A stretch of DNA of 39,411 nt, taken from Triparma columacea (Eukaryota > Sar > Bolidophyceae > Parmales > Triparmaceae). The notes under the pieces were generated by a model. That model ran no database searches. It saw only the letters and a program-made list of their open reading frames with translations, and had not been told where the DNA came from. Location of the stretch: NCBI GenBank assembly GCA_030267965.1, contig BRYA01000677.1:23019-62429 (forward strand), given 5' to 3'. The position numbers and the translations under genes are program-made. Positions 32,700 through 39,411 of the stretch are shown here, piece by piece (positions within the stretch are counted from its first letter, which is position 1; the number at the start of each line of letters is the position of its first letter).

Positions 32700-33833
32700 A
32701 TGGATTCACAATCAGAGGTACAATCGTCACACAAATCATCAGAGACCACAAATGCGACAGTATATAGTTGGGACGATTTGACAGAAGGTCAACAGTTGTG
32801 CTTGGAATTGGTTCGTGAGCAAGACTGGGATCGCGTCAAGGGGTATGCCAAGGAACATGGTCCTGAGGTTTTGTTAGGCGTTCACTCAGATAGGAAAGGG
32901 GTATTTTCAGTCCTCACAGACGCCTCTCGTCACGATAATGTTGAGATGGTCAAGCTTACCTTAGAGGCCGGTTTCGACAACAAGGGAGCCATGTACGCGG
33001 CCGCAGATGTATCAATGAGGAATAGTGACAATTCAACAATCTTGAGAATGCTCTTAGAACATGGACTTGACCCTAATATCGACCTACAATTCGAAGGGTT
33101 GGTGAAAGACTTTACCAACCTGTTGATGCTTGCTGCTAATGTGGGACACATTGATCAGGCCATAGCACTTCTCGATCATGGAGCAAATGTGAACAAGACA
33201 ATGGTTGTCCCTAATGGAAATGTTGCTTCACCACTTACTTGTACTCTCTGTTATGGAGCACACGACATATGCAGACTGTTTCTCACGTGCGGTGCTATCC
33301 CAACCACCGACGACGTGTATAATGTTTTTTATCATTGCCTAATGGGGTGCAAAGGAGAACAACCTCACGTTAGTAGAGATGTCGCAATAAAGATGTTCGT
33401 AACATTTCTTCATCTCGGAAAGCCCGATTCTGACGTAGTTCGAGACAAATTCGATAAATGGCCTCCTTCCTATCGCGATCCTACAATCACCAACATCACG
33501 AAACATTACCTTCAAGGCCGTCCCTTCTGCTGCTTCATTTGCGAGGCTCTAACCGCCAAGGAGCGTGACAAGCTCCTAATGTGTCCCTGTCGCAACGTCG
33601 CCTACTGCTCGAGGGAGTGCCAGCTCAAGCACTGGAGGGAGCATAGGGTGCAATGCACGGGACCGCTGAACGAAAGGGGGGAGAGTGAGGCAATGGTCAA
33701 GAAAAGATCCAAGACAGGGAAGGGAGCGGCGGCGGGAGGAGCGGATGTGGGAGTAGCGGAAGGAGCAGGTGCGACGGGGAAGAAGGGCAAGAAGGGCAAG
33801 AAGGGCAAGAAGGGTAGGGGTAAGAAGAAGTGA
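32700..33833 (+). CDS. Ankyrin repeat protein with MYND zinc finger, copy 1
   Basis: A single exon of 377 residues. The middle (about 75-210) holds ankyrin-type repeats, e.g. VEMVKLTLEAGFDNKGAMYA, STILRMLLEHGLDPN and HIDQAIALLDHGANVN. A MYND finger follows at 278-319: CFIC, then CPC, then YCSRECQLKHW, then HRVQC. The second Cys pair has spacing CxC instead of the usual CxxC. The C-terminus is Ala/Gly-rich and ends in a poly-basic tail (KKGKKGKKGKKGKKGRGKKK), which could drive nuclear or RNA/membrane association. MYND domains bind Pro-rich peptides. Ankyrin-MYND proteins are expanded in several algal genomes, and their function is unknown. It is paralogous to the next gene. Confidence 0.88.
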   Translation: MDSQSEVQSSHKSSETTNATVYSWDDLTEGQQLCLELVREQDWDRVKGYAKEHGPEVLLGVHSDRKGVFSVLTDASRHDNVEMVKLTLEAGFDNKGAMYAAADVSMRNSDNSTILRMLLEHGLDPNIDLQFEGLVKDFTNLLMLAANVGHIDQAIALLDHGANVNKTMVVPNGNVASPLTCTLCYGAHDICRLFLTCGAIPTTDDVYNVFYHCLMGCKGEQPHVSRDVAIKMFVTFLHLGKPDSDVVRDKFDKWPPSYRDPTITNITKHYLQGRPFCCFICEALTAKERDKLLMCPCRNVAYCSRECQLKHWREHRVQCTGPLNERGESEAMVKKRSKTGKGAAAGGADVGVAEGAGATGKKGKKGKKGKKGRGKKK

Positions 33834-34140
33834 ACGAAACAATACAGTAATGCGGCGGCTATAAGCGATTTTTCAGAATTCTATGTACATCAAATTGCTT
33901 ATTTTTTATTGCGATTAGCGTGAGAATGAACAACTTCATATTTCTCTGAAGAAACTTTCTCAGAGGCAGGAGGAGCAGAACACAGATTTTGGGGTTGGTG
34001 TGGTGGCAGTTTTGGTTAGACTCCAATATTAGACCTACACGACACTTCTGCCTAAGTGGAGTAGCTTCAACTCTTTGTTGATCACTTTCACGTCGTAATT
34101 TGCCGCTATAAACTTACACTTGGAGTAGGTTCGCTCGAAA
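33834..34140. promoter_or_regulatory. Spacer between the two ankyrin-MYND genes
   Basis: 307 bp composed of the 3' flank of copy 1 (to 33972), about 50 bp of unique sequence, and the duplicated promoter of copy 2 with a TATAAA at 34107-34112. No gene is seen. Confidence 0.5.
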
Positions 34141-35423
34141 ATGGAATCACAATCAGAGGTACGATCGTCACACAATTCATCAGGGACCACAAATGTGGCA
34201 GTATCTAGTTTGGATCATTTGACAGACGGTCAGCAGTTGTGCTTGGAATGGGCTAATGACCAAGACTGGGATCGCATCAAGGGGTATGCCAAGGAACATG
34301 GTCCTGAGGTTTTGTTAGGCGTTTATTCAGTGCTTGTTGATGAGCAGTGGCACGTAATGTCAGTCCTCTATTGGGCCTCATACGACCAAAATGTTGAGAT
34401 GGTCAAGCCTACCTTAGAGGCCGGTTTCGACAACAAGGAAGCCATGTGCATTGCCGCAGAGATATCAATAGAGAATAGTGACAATTCAACAATCTTGAGA
34501 TTGCTCTTAGAACATGGACTTGACCCTAATATGGACCTACGATTCGAAGGGGTTGCGGGAGACTCTTCCAACCTTTTGATGCTTGCTGCTGCTGCGGGAC
34601 ACATTGATCAGGCCATAGCACTTCTCGATCATGGAGCAAATGTGAACAAGACAATGGTTCACCCTACAAGTGGAGATGTACTTTCACCACTTACTAATGC
34701 TTTCAGTTACGGAGCAGACGACATATGGAAGCTGTTTTTCGCGCGCGGTGCTATTCCAACCACCAACGACGTGCTTCATGTGTTTAATCATTGCCTCATA
34801 GCGTGCAAAGGAGAACACCCTAGCCTTAGTAGAGATGGCGTAATAAAGATGTTCACAACATTTCTTCATCTCGGAAAGCCCGATCCTGACGTAGTTCGAG
34901 AGGAATTCAATTCTTTCAAGGATTACTATCGCGATCCTACAATCGCCAACATCACGAAACATTACCTTCAAGGCCGTCCCTTCTGCTGCTTTGTTTGCGA
35001 GGCTCTAACCGCCAAGTCACGCTCCAAGCTCCTAATGTGTCCCTGTCGCAACGTCGCCTACTGCTCGAGGGAGTGCCAGGTCAAACACTGGAAGAAGCAC
35101 AAGGTGCAATGCGGGGGCCCGCTGAACGAGAAGGGGGAGAGTGAGGCGATGGTCAAGGAGAGGCACAAGACAGGGAAGGGAGCGGCGGCGGGAGCAACGG
35201 TGGTGGGAGTAGCGGAAGGAGCAGTTGCGACGGGGAAAAATGGCAAGAAGGGGAAGAAGGGGAAGAATGGTAGGGGTAAGAAGAAGTGAACGAAACAATA
35301 CAGTAATGCGGCGGCTATAAGCAATTTTTCAGAATTCTATGTACATCAAATTGCTTATTTTTTATTGCGATTAGCGTGAGAATGAACAACTTCATATTTC
35401 TCTGAAGAAACTAGAGGCAGGAG
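34026..35423 (+). repeat. Tandem segmental duplication, copy 2
   Basis: The second copy of the segment described at 32584-33972. The left junction is near ATATTAG and the right junction near GAGGCAGGAG. The flanking similarity is as high as that of the coding part, which points to a fairly recent duplication or conversion. Confidence 0.9.
34141..35289 (+). CDS. Ankyrin repeat protein with MYND zinc finger, copy 2
   Basis: A single exon of 382 residues, collinear with the upstream copy: the same N-terminus (MESQSEVRSSHNSS versus MDSQSEVQSSHKSS), ankyrin block, MYND finger (CFVC, CPC, YCSRECQVKHW, HKVQC) and poly-basic end. The differences are concentrated in residues 60-85 (a 4-residue insertion region) and around 170-260. 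The MYND ligands are all conserved, so both copies look functional. The lysine-glycine tail is slightly shorter and carries Asn substitutions. Confidence 0.88.
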   Translation: MESQSEVRSSHNSSGTTNVAVSSLDHLTDGQQLCLEWANDQDWDRIKGYAKEHGPEVLLGVYSVLVDEQWHVMSVLYWASYDQNVEMVKPTLEAGFDNKEAMCIAAEISIENSDNSTILRLLLEHGLDPNMDLRFEGVAGDSSNLLMLAAAAGHIDQAIALLDHGANVNKTMVHPTSGDVLSPLTNAFSYGADDIWKLFFARGAIPTTNDVLHVFNHCLIACKGEHPSLSRDGVIKMFTTFLHLGKPDPDVVREEFNSFKDYYRDPTIANITKHYLQGRPFCCFVCEALTAKSRSKLLMCPCRNVAYCSRECQVKHWKKHKVQCGGPLNEKGESEAMVKERHKTGKGAAAGATVVGVAEGAVATGKNGKKGKKGKNGRGKKK

Positions 35424-35593
35424 TATCGTGTACTTGACAGACCTTTGAGGTGAAGACATGGACGACGTGGGTTGAGATAAAAACACCGTTTAGTTGGGTA
35501 AAAAAGCTTTTTCTTAACCCCGTTGCTATGCGGCACGCAATGTATATCTTGCTTTGGTGTTTGTTCTTCCCAAACCACACACACCCTAGCGCC
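35290..35593. other. Convergent spacer, ankyrin-MYND copy 2 to CDF gene
   Basis: 304 bp. The left part (to about 35423) is the duplicated 3' flank. The rest is unique and holds no supported gene; a short + frame (35430-35600) without a start is open but shows no recognisable family. Confidence 0.4.
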
Positions 35594-37222
35594 TCATAGA
35601 ATTTCACCCTCAGTCCAAACTTCATCATCGTCTTCGCTAATGCTCCCTAAGCCCCCAAAGACCTTGATCCTCCCCATATCCTCATCCTCCCTAATCCCCT
35701 TCCCAATATCGTTAGTTTCGAAGAATTCCCCCTCATCGATACTTCTCACATACCCCCCCCCTTCAATACCCTTGTTATCTCTGTTATCCCAAATCTCTCT
35801 CCCCAACACAAAACAGCTAACCATAATCGTACACCCAACCGCTATCCCCGCACCGTCGTCGCATACATCAGGTCGTAAGTCAAAGGTCTTAGATAGTCCG
35901 GCGGCTAGGAATACTGATATGGAACGTAGGGTATCTGAGAGTACGTGTACACCAGCCGATAGTACATTCAAGTTAATCGGAAGTTCAGAAGAAGGAGTCG
36001 GGTCCGAGGTAGGGTTAACGTATCCACCCTCCTTCGGTTCTTGTTTTTTAAAGCAGCGTGAGAGGCATGGTAAACGACGGTTCCTACAGTTTGTTTTGTA
36101 CAAATAAAGATTACCGAAGTCTAGGAGTAGGTTTAGAGATGAGAATATCATCATTATTGTTGTACCAACAACGGGGGAAACGGGAGGGAGGGTTAAGAGA
36201 GATGTTAGGGAGTATATTAAGGTGTATAAGGTTAGGAGAGAAAGGGTTATCAGCTAGGGGGCGGGGGGGGTGGGGGGGGTTGGAAGACGGGGGGGTGAGG
36301 TAAGGTGGTTCGGGATGTGACCTTGTGGAGTTGTGGGTTACGTTTGTTCCTCAGTATGGTCGTTTGGCAGCCATTTTTCAAGCTGGCGTTTAATCATAGT
36401 GCGTGTCTCCGAAATGCACGTCACATATCATAAGGGTTCTACAGTTATGGGCTAACTCTTCATCGGAACAAACAAAAACAAACAGCAAAACCGAAAACGA
36501 AAATCACGCCGACCCACAGTTCTTTACATCTTACCTGCATCATCGTGGTGGGCGGTGAGAAGCGGGGAATACGCGCGTGTTAGATTCCAAAGGCGCGTGT
36601 TTGTAACCATATTATTCTTGCGTATTTGTTTGTTGTGTATTGTTCCTCAGTATGGTCGTTTGGCAGCCATTTCGTTGTTACTGGCGTCAAATCATAGTGC
36701 GTGTCTCCGAAATGCACGTCACATATCATATCGGATTTTCATTTATGGGCTAACTCTTCATCGGAACAAACACGCAACACCCCCTGTTTTCACCCCCCCC
36801 CTCCTCCTCTGTTAACCCTTCATAATAGTACTCACGCTGCACATACTCGCGTTCCCATTAGTAATCCCATTCCTTTCATCCCTTAAATTCCAAGCGTAAG
36901 TCCCGCTATCTAGAAGCATAACAACAGAGTCCTCCATCATAGCTTTCGAGCCTGCTAATATGGAGAATATTAGTTGGATGATTGAGAATATTAAGAAGGA
37001 GAAGAAGGAGAATTTTAGGGCGAGGGTGTTTGATGAGGTTGTTGATTGGGGGGTGGATTGGGGGGGTGGTTGGGGGGGTGATAAACTGCTTGTTTGGGTG
37101 GGTGGAAGGCTGTTTGACAGACTGCTTGACAGGTGTGTGGTTGATTGTGTGGTTGATTGTTTGGATGATTGAGGAGAGGATGATCGGGAGGGTAATAGCG
37201 AGGATAGAGGCAAAGGTGTCAT
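35594..37222 (-). CDS. Cation diffusion facilitator (CDF/ZnT-like) membrane protein
   Basis: Two exons, 37222-36836 and 36253-35594, joined in phase 0 (GTGAGT...CCTAG), give 348 residues. The N-terminal 65 residues are Ser/Thr/Gln-rich. Membrane segments: TM1 (about 68-88), TM2 (AGSKAMMEDSVVMLLDSGTY), TM3 and TM4 (VVGTTIMMIFSSLNLLLDFG) and, after a basic loop, TM5 (VLSAGVHVLSDTLRSISVFL) and TM6. The HVLSD in TM5 is the usual HxxxD metal site of CDF transporters, which export Zn, Mn or similar ions in exchange for protons. In TM2 the first ligand of the matching H/DxxxD is Val (VMLLD). The cytosolic C-terminal domain is short and acidic. The protein may be a non-transporting partner subunit, as ZnT6 is for ZnT5. 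The 582-nt intron holds two snoRNA-like elements. Confidence 0.72.
36342..36473 (-). ncRNA. Box C/D snoRNA-like element, intronic copy 1
   Basis: On the minus (host-sense) strand the element starts GTTTGTTCC and ends with its exact complement GGAACAAAC, a 9-bp terminal stem. Directly inside the 5' arm lies GATGA (36464-36460; box C would be CGATGA, one base off UGAUGA). Directly inside the 3' arm lies CTGA (36354-36351, box D). Its 3' end is 88 nt before the 3' splice site of the host intron, a usual place for intron-processed snoRNAs. It has a second copy at 36640-36769. The sequence before box D is ...GACCATA. The family assignment is inference from layout. Confidence 0.55.
36640..36769 (-). 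ncRNA. Box C/D snoRNA-like element, intronic copy 2
   Basis: The second copy of the element in the same intron. The terminal stem is 7 bp (TTGTTCC/GGAACAA), with the same GATGA and CTGA boxes. Compared with copy 1, three blocks (about 31, 38 and 27 nt, containing the stem-plus-boxes, the centre, and the guide-like region) are nearly identical. The two intervening blocks of about 15 and 19 nt have diverged without much length change. This pattern suggests selection on an RNA rather than neutral decay of a duplicated insertion. Confidence 0.55.
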
Positions 37223-37492
37223 ATTTGAAGGTTTGGGAAGTGTTTGTCTGGGGCGTGTGTGTTTTGGTGTTTGATGTTTGGTAGTTATCTTTGGATAGTG
37301 ACACTATTAAGACGTTATTAAGACGTAATTGTGATGTTTAGTATGTTGTTATTAGTAGGATGTTCAATAGATATTAAACAATTAACGCGGAAAAGAAGAA
37401 AGGAGGCAAAAAGAGAATGGCAAAAGTTGGTGGAAGAAATCCCGGGTCCAAGAAATCTCCTCAAAAGGAGGAAGCAAGTTTTCTCCTCCAAA
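37223..37492. promoter_or_regulatory. Divergent promoter region, CDF and RsmB-type genes
   Basis: 270 bp between start codons. The left end is open in an alternative CDF-strand frame. The right part is open in the RsmB frame back to 37334, so a longer N-terminus (extra 53 residues, very basic) is possible. A direct repeat TATTAAGACGT lies at about 37305-37326. Confidence 0.35.
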
Positions 37493-39411
37493 ATGGCCAA
37501 ATATACCGCTAGAATAAACAGACGCCCATTCACTCATCCATTCACTCTCCCATTTGTCCTTCTCATCATCTTCTCTATCCTAAACACCCAAACAATAACA
37601 AGCCTTAAACCAATCAATGCAAAAGTCACTCCAATCAACGCCAGAACTCTCGCCATAAAGACACTTGCTACATCATCTTACAAACCAGGGATGAGGTAAG
37701 ACCTACATATAGACCCTTAACATTGATTAGAGCGTGTATTGACGTGAATTTAGAGGAGAATTTGAGGAGACCTGATTTACGACACAATCACCTCCAACTA
37801 ATCACTAACTACTAAGTCACATTAACGCATTACCGTCTCTCTAATTACCCACCTAACCACCCCCTCAATCAACCCCCAACCACCCCCTCAATAACCTCCA
37901 CAACCACCCTTAAAAAACTCTTCAAACCCTCCCCACAATTAGAATAACACTAGACACTACAGCGATGGATCACCTCCCAACCCCATCTGCACGATCTATG
38001 TATAAATCAATCCTTTCAACTGTCGGGAGGAGAAGGATCATGGTGAGGAATATATGGTCACCTTATATAAACGACTCCCTACCTTTAGGTACATCCTCCA
38101 CTAAAAACAAACGTAACTCAGCATTACGAATCGTAGCAGCATTCCTAGACGTATCGATATGCGAGGTGTTTTACATGAACGTAGAGCCGTATGTAGCAGT
38201 CGGTGAAGGTATGAAAAGTATGGAGTTATTAGGCGTCGGTAAGAGCGGACGAGGGTTAGGTAACGCGGTTGTTAGGAAATGTATTAGAGAACACGAGGGG
38301 GAAATTAAAGGGGAGGATGTAGATGAGGATTGTAGGGGTAATATGGGTACGTGGTTAAGGGATAAAATCGAGGTCCAGGGTGGTGATGTTATGGAGGTTT
38401 CACGTGTTTACACCCTCTCCATACCCGGTGTATACGTAACTGTTAAGGGTCCTCAAGATTCATCCTCCTCCTCGGACGTTATGATGAAGATGAGGGAGAG
38501 GGGGATGAACGTTCAAATTATGAAGGGAGGGAGCTTGAAGGTTAAGGGGGGTGGGAGGATTAAGGACTGGGTGGGGTATGATGAGGTGAGGACGTGGTTA
38601 TTTATTGAAACAGGGGAAGGGAGAGGGGGGGAGGACAAAGGAGATTCTCTTTTAGAACTCTAAAGGGGAGGAACAGAAACACTCTTGAAAAACTAACGCA
38701 AAAACGTCTCGCTTTCCACTCCCACCAAAAAACCCCCCGCTTAGGGTGAGTGGTGGATTCAGGATCCTAGTAGTACCCTCCCAGTCCTTTGCATGGGTAC
38801 ACCCCCCGGTCTTGTCGTCGACCTTTGTTGCGCCCCCGGTGGTAAGTTAATGCAGTTGAGTGGTTACGGTATCCCCGTCGTCGGTGTCGAGTTAAAGGGT
38901 AACAGGGTAAGGAGGGTTAAGGAAAACCTTAAACGAGTCGGCATGGAACACGTTGATGTACACGAAGGGGACGGGAGGGTTTGGAGGGTTGAAGGGGGGA
39001 AGGAGGTTAAAGGCGTACTGGTTGATGCACCGTGTAGCAGCACGGGGACGGGGAGAAGGAACTCTGATGTTATGTGTTATGAGGGAGGGGATTTAGAGGA
39101 ACTGGTGGAACTACAGAAGGAACTTGTGGAGAACGCGGTGGGGATGGTGGGGGAGGGAGGGAGGATTGTGTACTCGACTTGTAGCTTGCTGAGAGAAGAG
39201 AACGAGGAACAGGTGGAGAGATTCTTGAAAGAGGTGAGAGGGAGGGGGAGACGACACCCGGGAGGAGTGTGGGGTGTGTGTGTGGGGGGGAATGGGGGAA
39301 GGTGTGTGTGGGGGGGAAGGTGTGTGGGGTGGGGAAGGCGCGGGGGGCCGGAAAGGTGTTAGGCGCGGGGGGGGGCGGAAGGCGGTAGGCGCAGGGGGGC
39401 TCACTGTAACC
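37493..39411 (+). CDS. RsmB/NSUN-type RNA cytosine-C5 methyltransferase (3' end beyond window)
   Basis: Exons 37493-37695, 37943-38585 and 38745-39233; the 3' end lies outside the window. The introns 37696-37942 and 38586-38744 keep frame and restore YDE-GEWWIQDPSS, a hallmark before the SAM-binding region. Exon 1 encodes MAKYTARINRRPF plus a hydrophobic segment (LPFVLLIIFSIL) and a Lys/Thr-rich stretch, compatible with a bipartite plastid presequence or a signal anchor. Exon 2 resembles the NusB-like RNA-binding domain of bacterial RsmB. Exon 3 holds motif I DLCCAPGGK, the catalytic DAPCSSTG and the second cysteine in YSTCS. RsmB methylates C967 of bacterial 16S rRNA, so an organellar SSU rRNA target is a reasonable inference. 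After GTGAGA at 39234 the sequence is GT-rich low complexity to the window end, probably an intron. Confidence 0.85.
39234..39411. repeat. G/T-rich low-complexity intron sequence at window end
   Basis: Irregular repeats of GTGTGTGGGGGGG and GGGGAAGGTG(T) follow the last donor of the RsmB-type gene. The reading frame stays open through part of it but becomes Gly/Arg/Val/Trp junk, so it is best read as intron. A CGCAG near 39391-39395 could be the acceptor. Confidence 0.5.

Larger units (their letters stand above)
32584..33972 (+). repeat. Tandem segmental duplication, copy 1
   Basis: This segment and 34026-35423 are direct copies that include promoter (TACACGACACTTCT...CTATAAACTTACACTTGG), whole coding region and 3' flank (GTGAACGAAACAATACAG...TTCATATTTCTCTGAAGAAACT). 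The period is 1441 bp at the start codons and 1456 bp at the stops, owing to a 15-bp difference inside the genes. Confidence 0.9.

Noticed and set aside
35430..35600. Possible decayed BspA-type C-terminus (open + frame with MRHAMYILLW)
   Set aside because: Similarity to the cap of the LRR protein is a handful of residues and could be chance.
36342..36769. Pair of MITE-type transposons with terminal inverted repeats
   Set aside because: No target-site duplication is visible around either copy, the arms are short, and block-wise conservation with C/D-like boxes fits an RNA gene better. Not fully excluded without genome-wide copy number.
36906..37304. Alternative minus-strand frame with a hydrophobic segment overlapping CDF exon 1
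   Set aside because: It lacks the TM1-TM2 CDF residues and cannot be joined in phase with exon 2; the frame from 37222 does both.
37334..37492. Longer N-terminus for the RsmB-type protein
   Set aside because: It would put a very basic stretch before the hydrophobic segment and spoil the signal-like start; kept only as an alternative.

Overview
This is a gene-dense nuclear segment from a eukaryotic microbe. Genes carry short GT-AG introns (about 65 to 250 nt, mostly GTGAG donors and C-rich acceptor tracts), and long C and G homopolymers fill the introns and spacers. The gene set (axonemal dynein heavy chain, BspA-type leucine-rich repeat protein, ankyrin-MYND proteins, RsmB-type methyltransferase with a possible organelle presequence) suggests a flagellated stramenopile alga, for example a bolidophyte- or pelagophyte-like lineage. 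That assignment is inference; no marker gene such as rRNA is present.

Layout from left to right: a secreted Cys-rich protein with an internal duplication (+, 213-977); a DNAH1-like axonemal dynein heavy chain in four exons (-, 1250-14575); the tiny proteasome subunit SEM1/DSS1 in three exons (+, 14664-15217); the meiotic helicase HFM1/MER3 in six exons (-, 15370-20164); a MYST histone acetyltransferase with chromo-barrel (+, 20384-21927); the Golgi membrane protein UNC50 (-, 22052-22959); an unrecognised tail-anchored protein (+, about 23384-25243); a ZZ-finger protein (-, 25367-25903); a coiled-coil protein with nine TFxPK motifs (+, 26093-28559); a small protein with a lipoyl-domain-like end (-, 28667-29092).

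The right part is a run of four + genes: a BspA-type LRR protein (29765-31108), a 2OG-Fe(II) oxygenase-like protein (31347-32510) and two tandemly duplicated ankyrin-MYND genes (32700-33833 and 34141-35289). They are followed by a divergent pair, a CDF-type cation transporter homologue (-, 35594-37222) and an RsmB/NSUN-type RNA m5C methyltransferase (+, 37493 to beyond the window end).

The first ten genes alternate strand perfectly, so neighbours share either a short head-to-head promoter region (88 to 672 bp) or a short tail-to-tail spacer (107 to 272 bp). The genes do not form one pathway; most are housekeeping or cell-structure genes. The most interesting non-coding signal is in the single intron of the CDF transporter gene: two copies of a roughly 130-nt element that look, on the sense strand of that gene, like box C/D snoRNAs (complementary ends, GATGA just inside the 5' arm, CTGA just inside the 3' arm, three conserved blocks separated by two diverged blocks).
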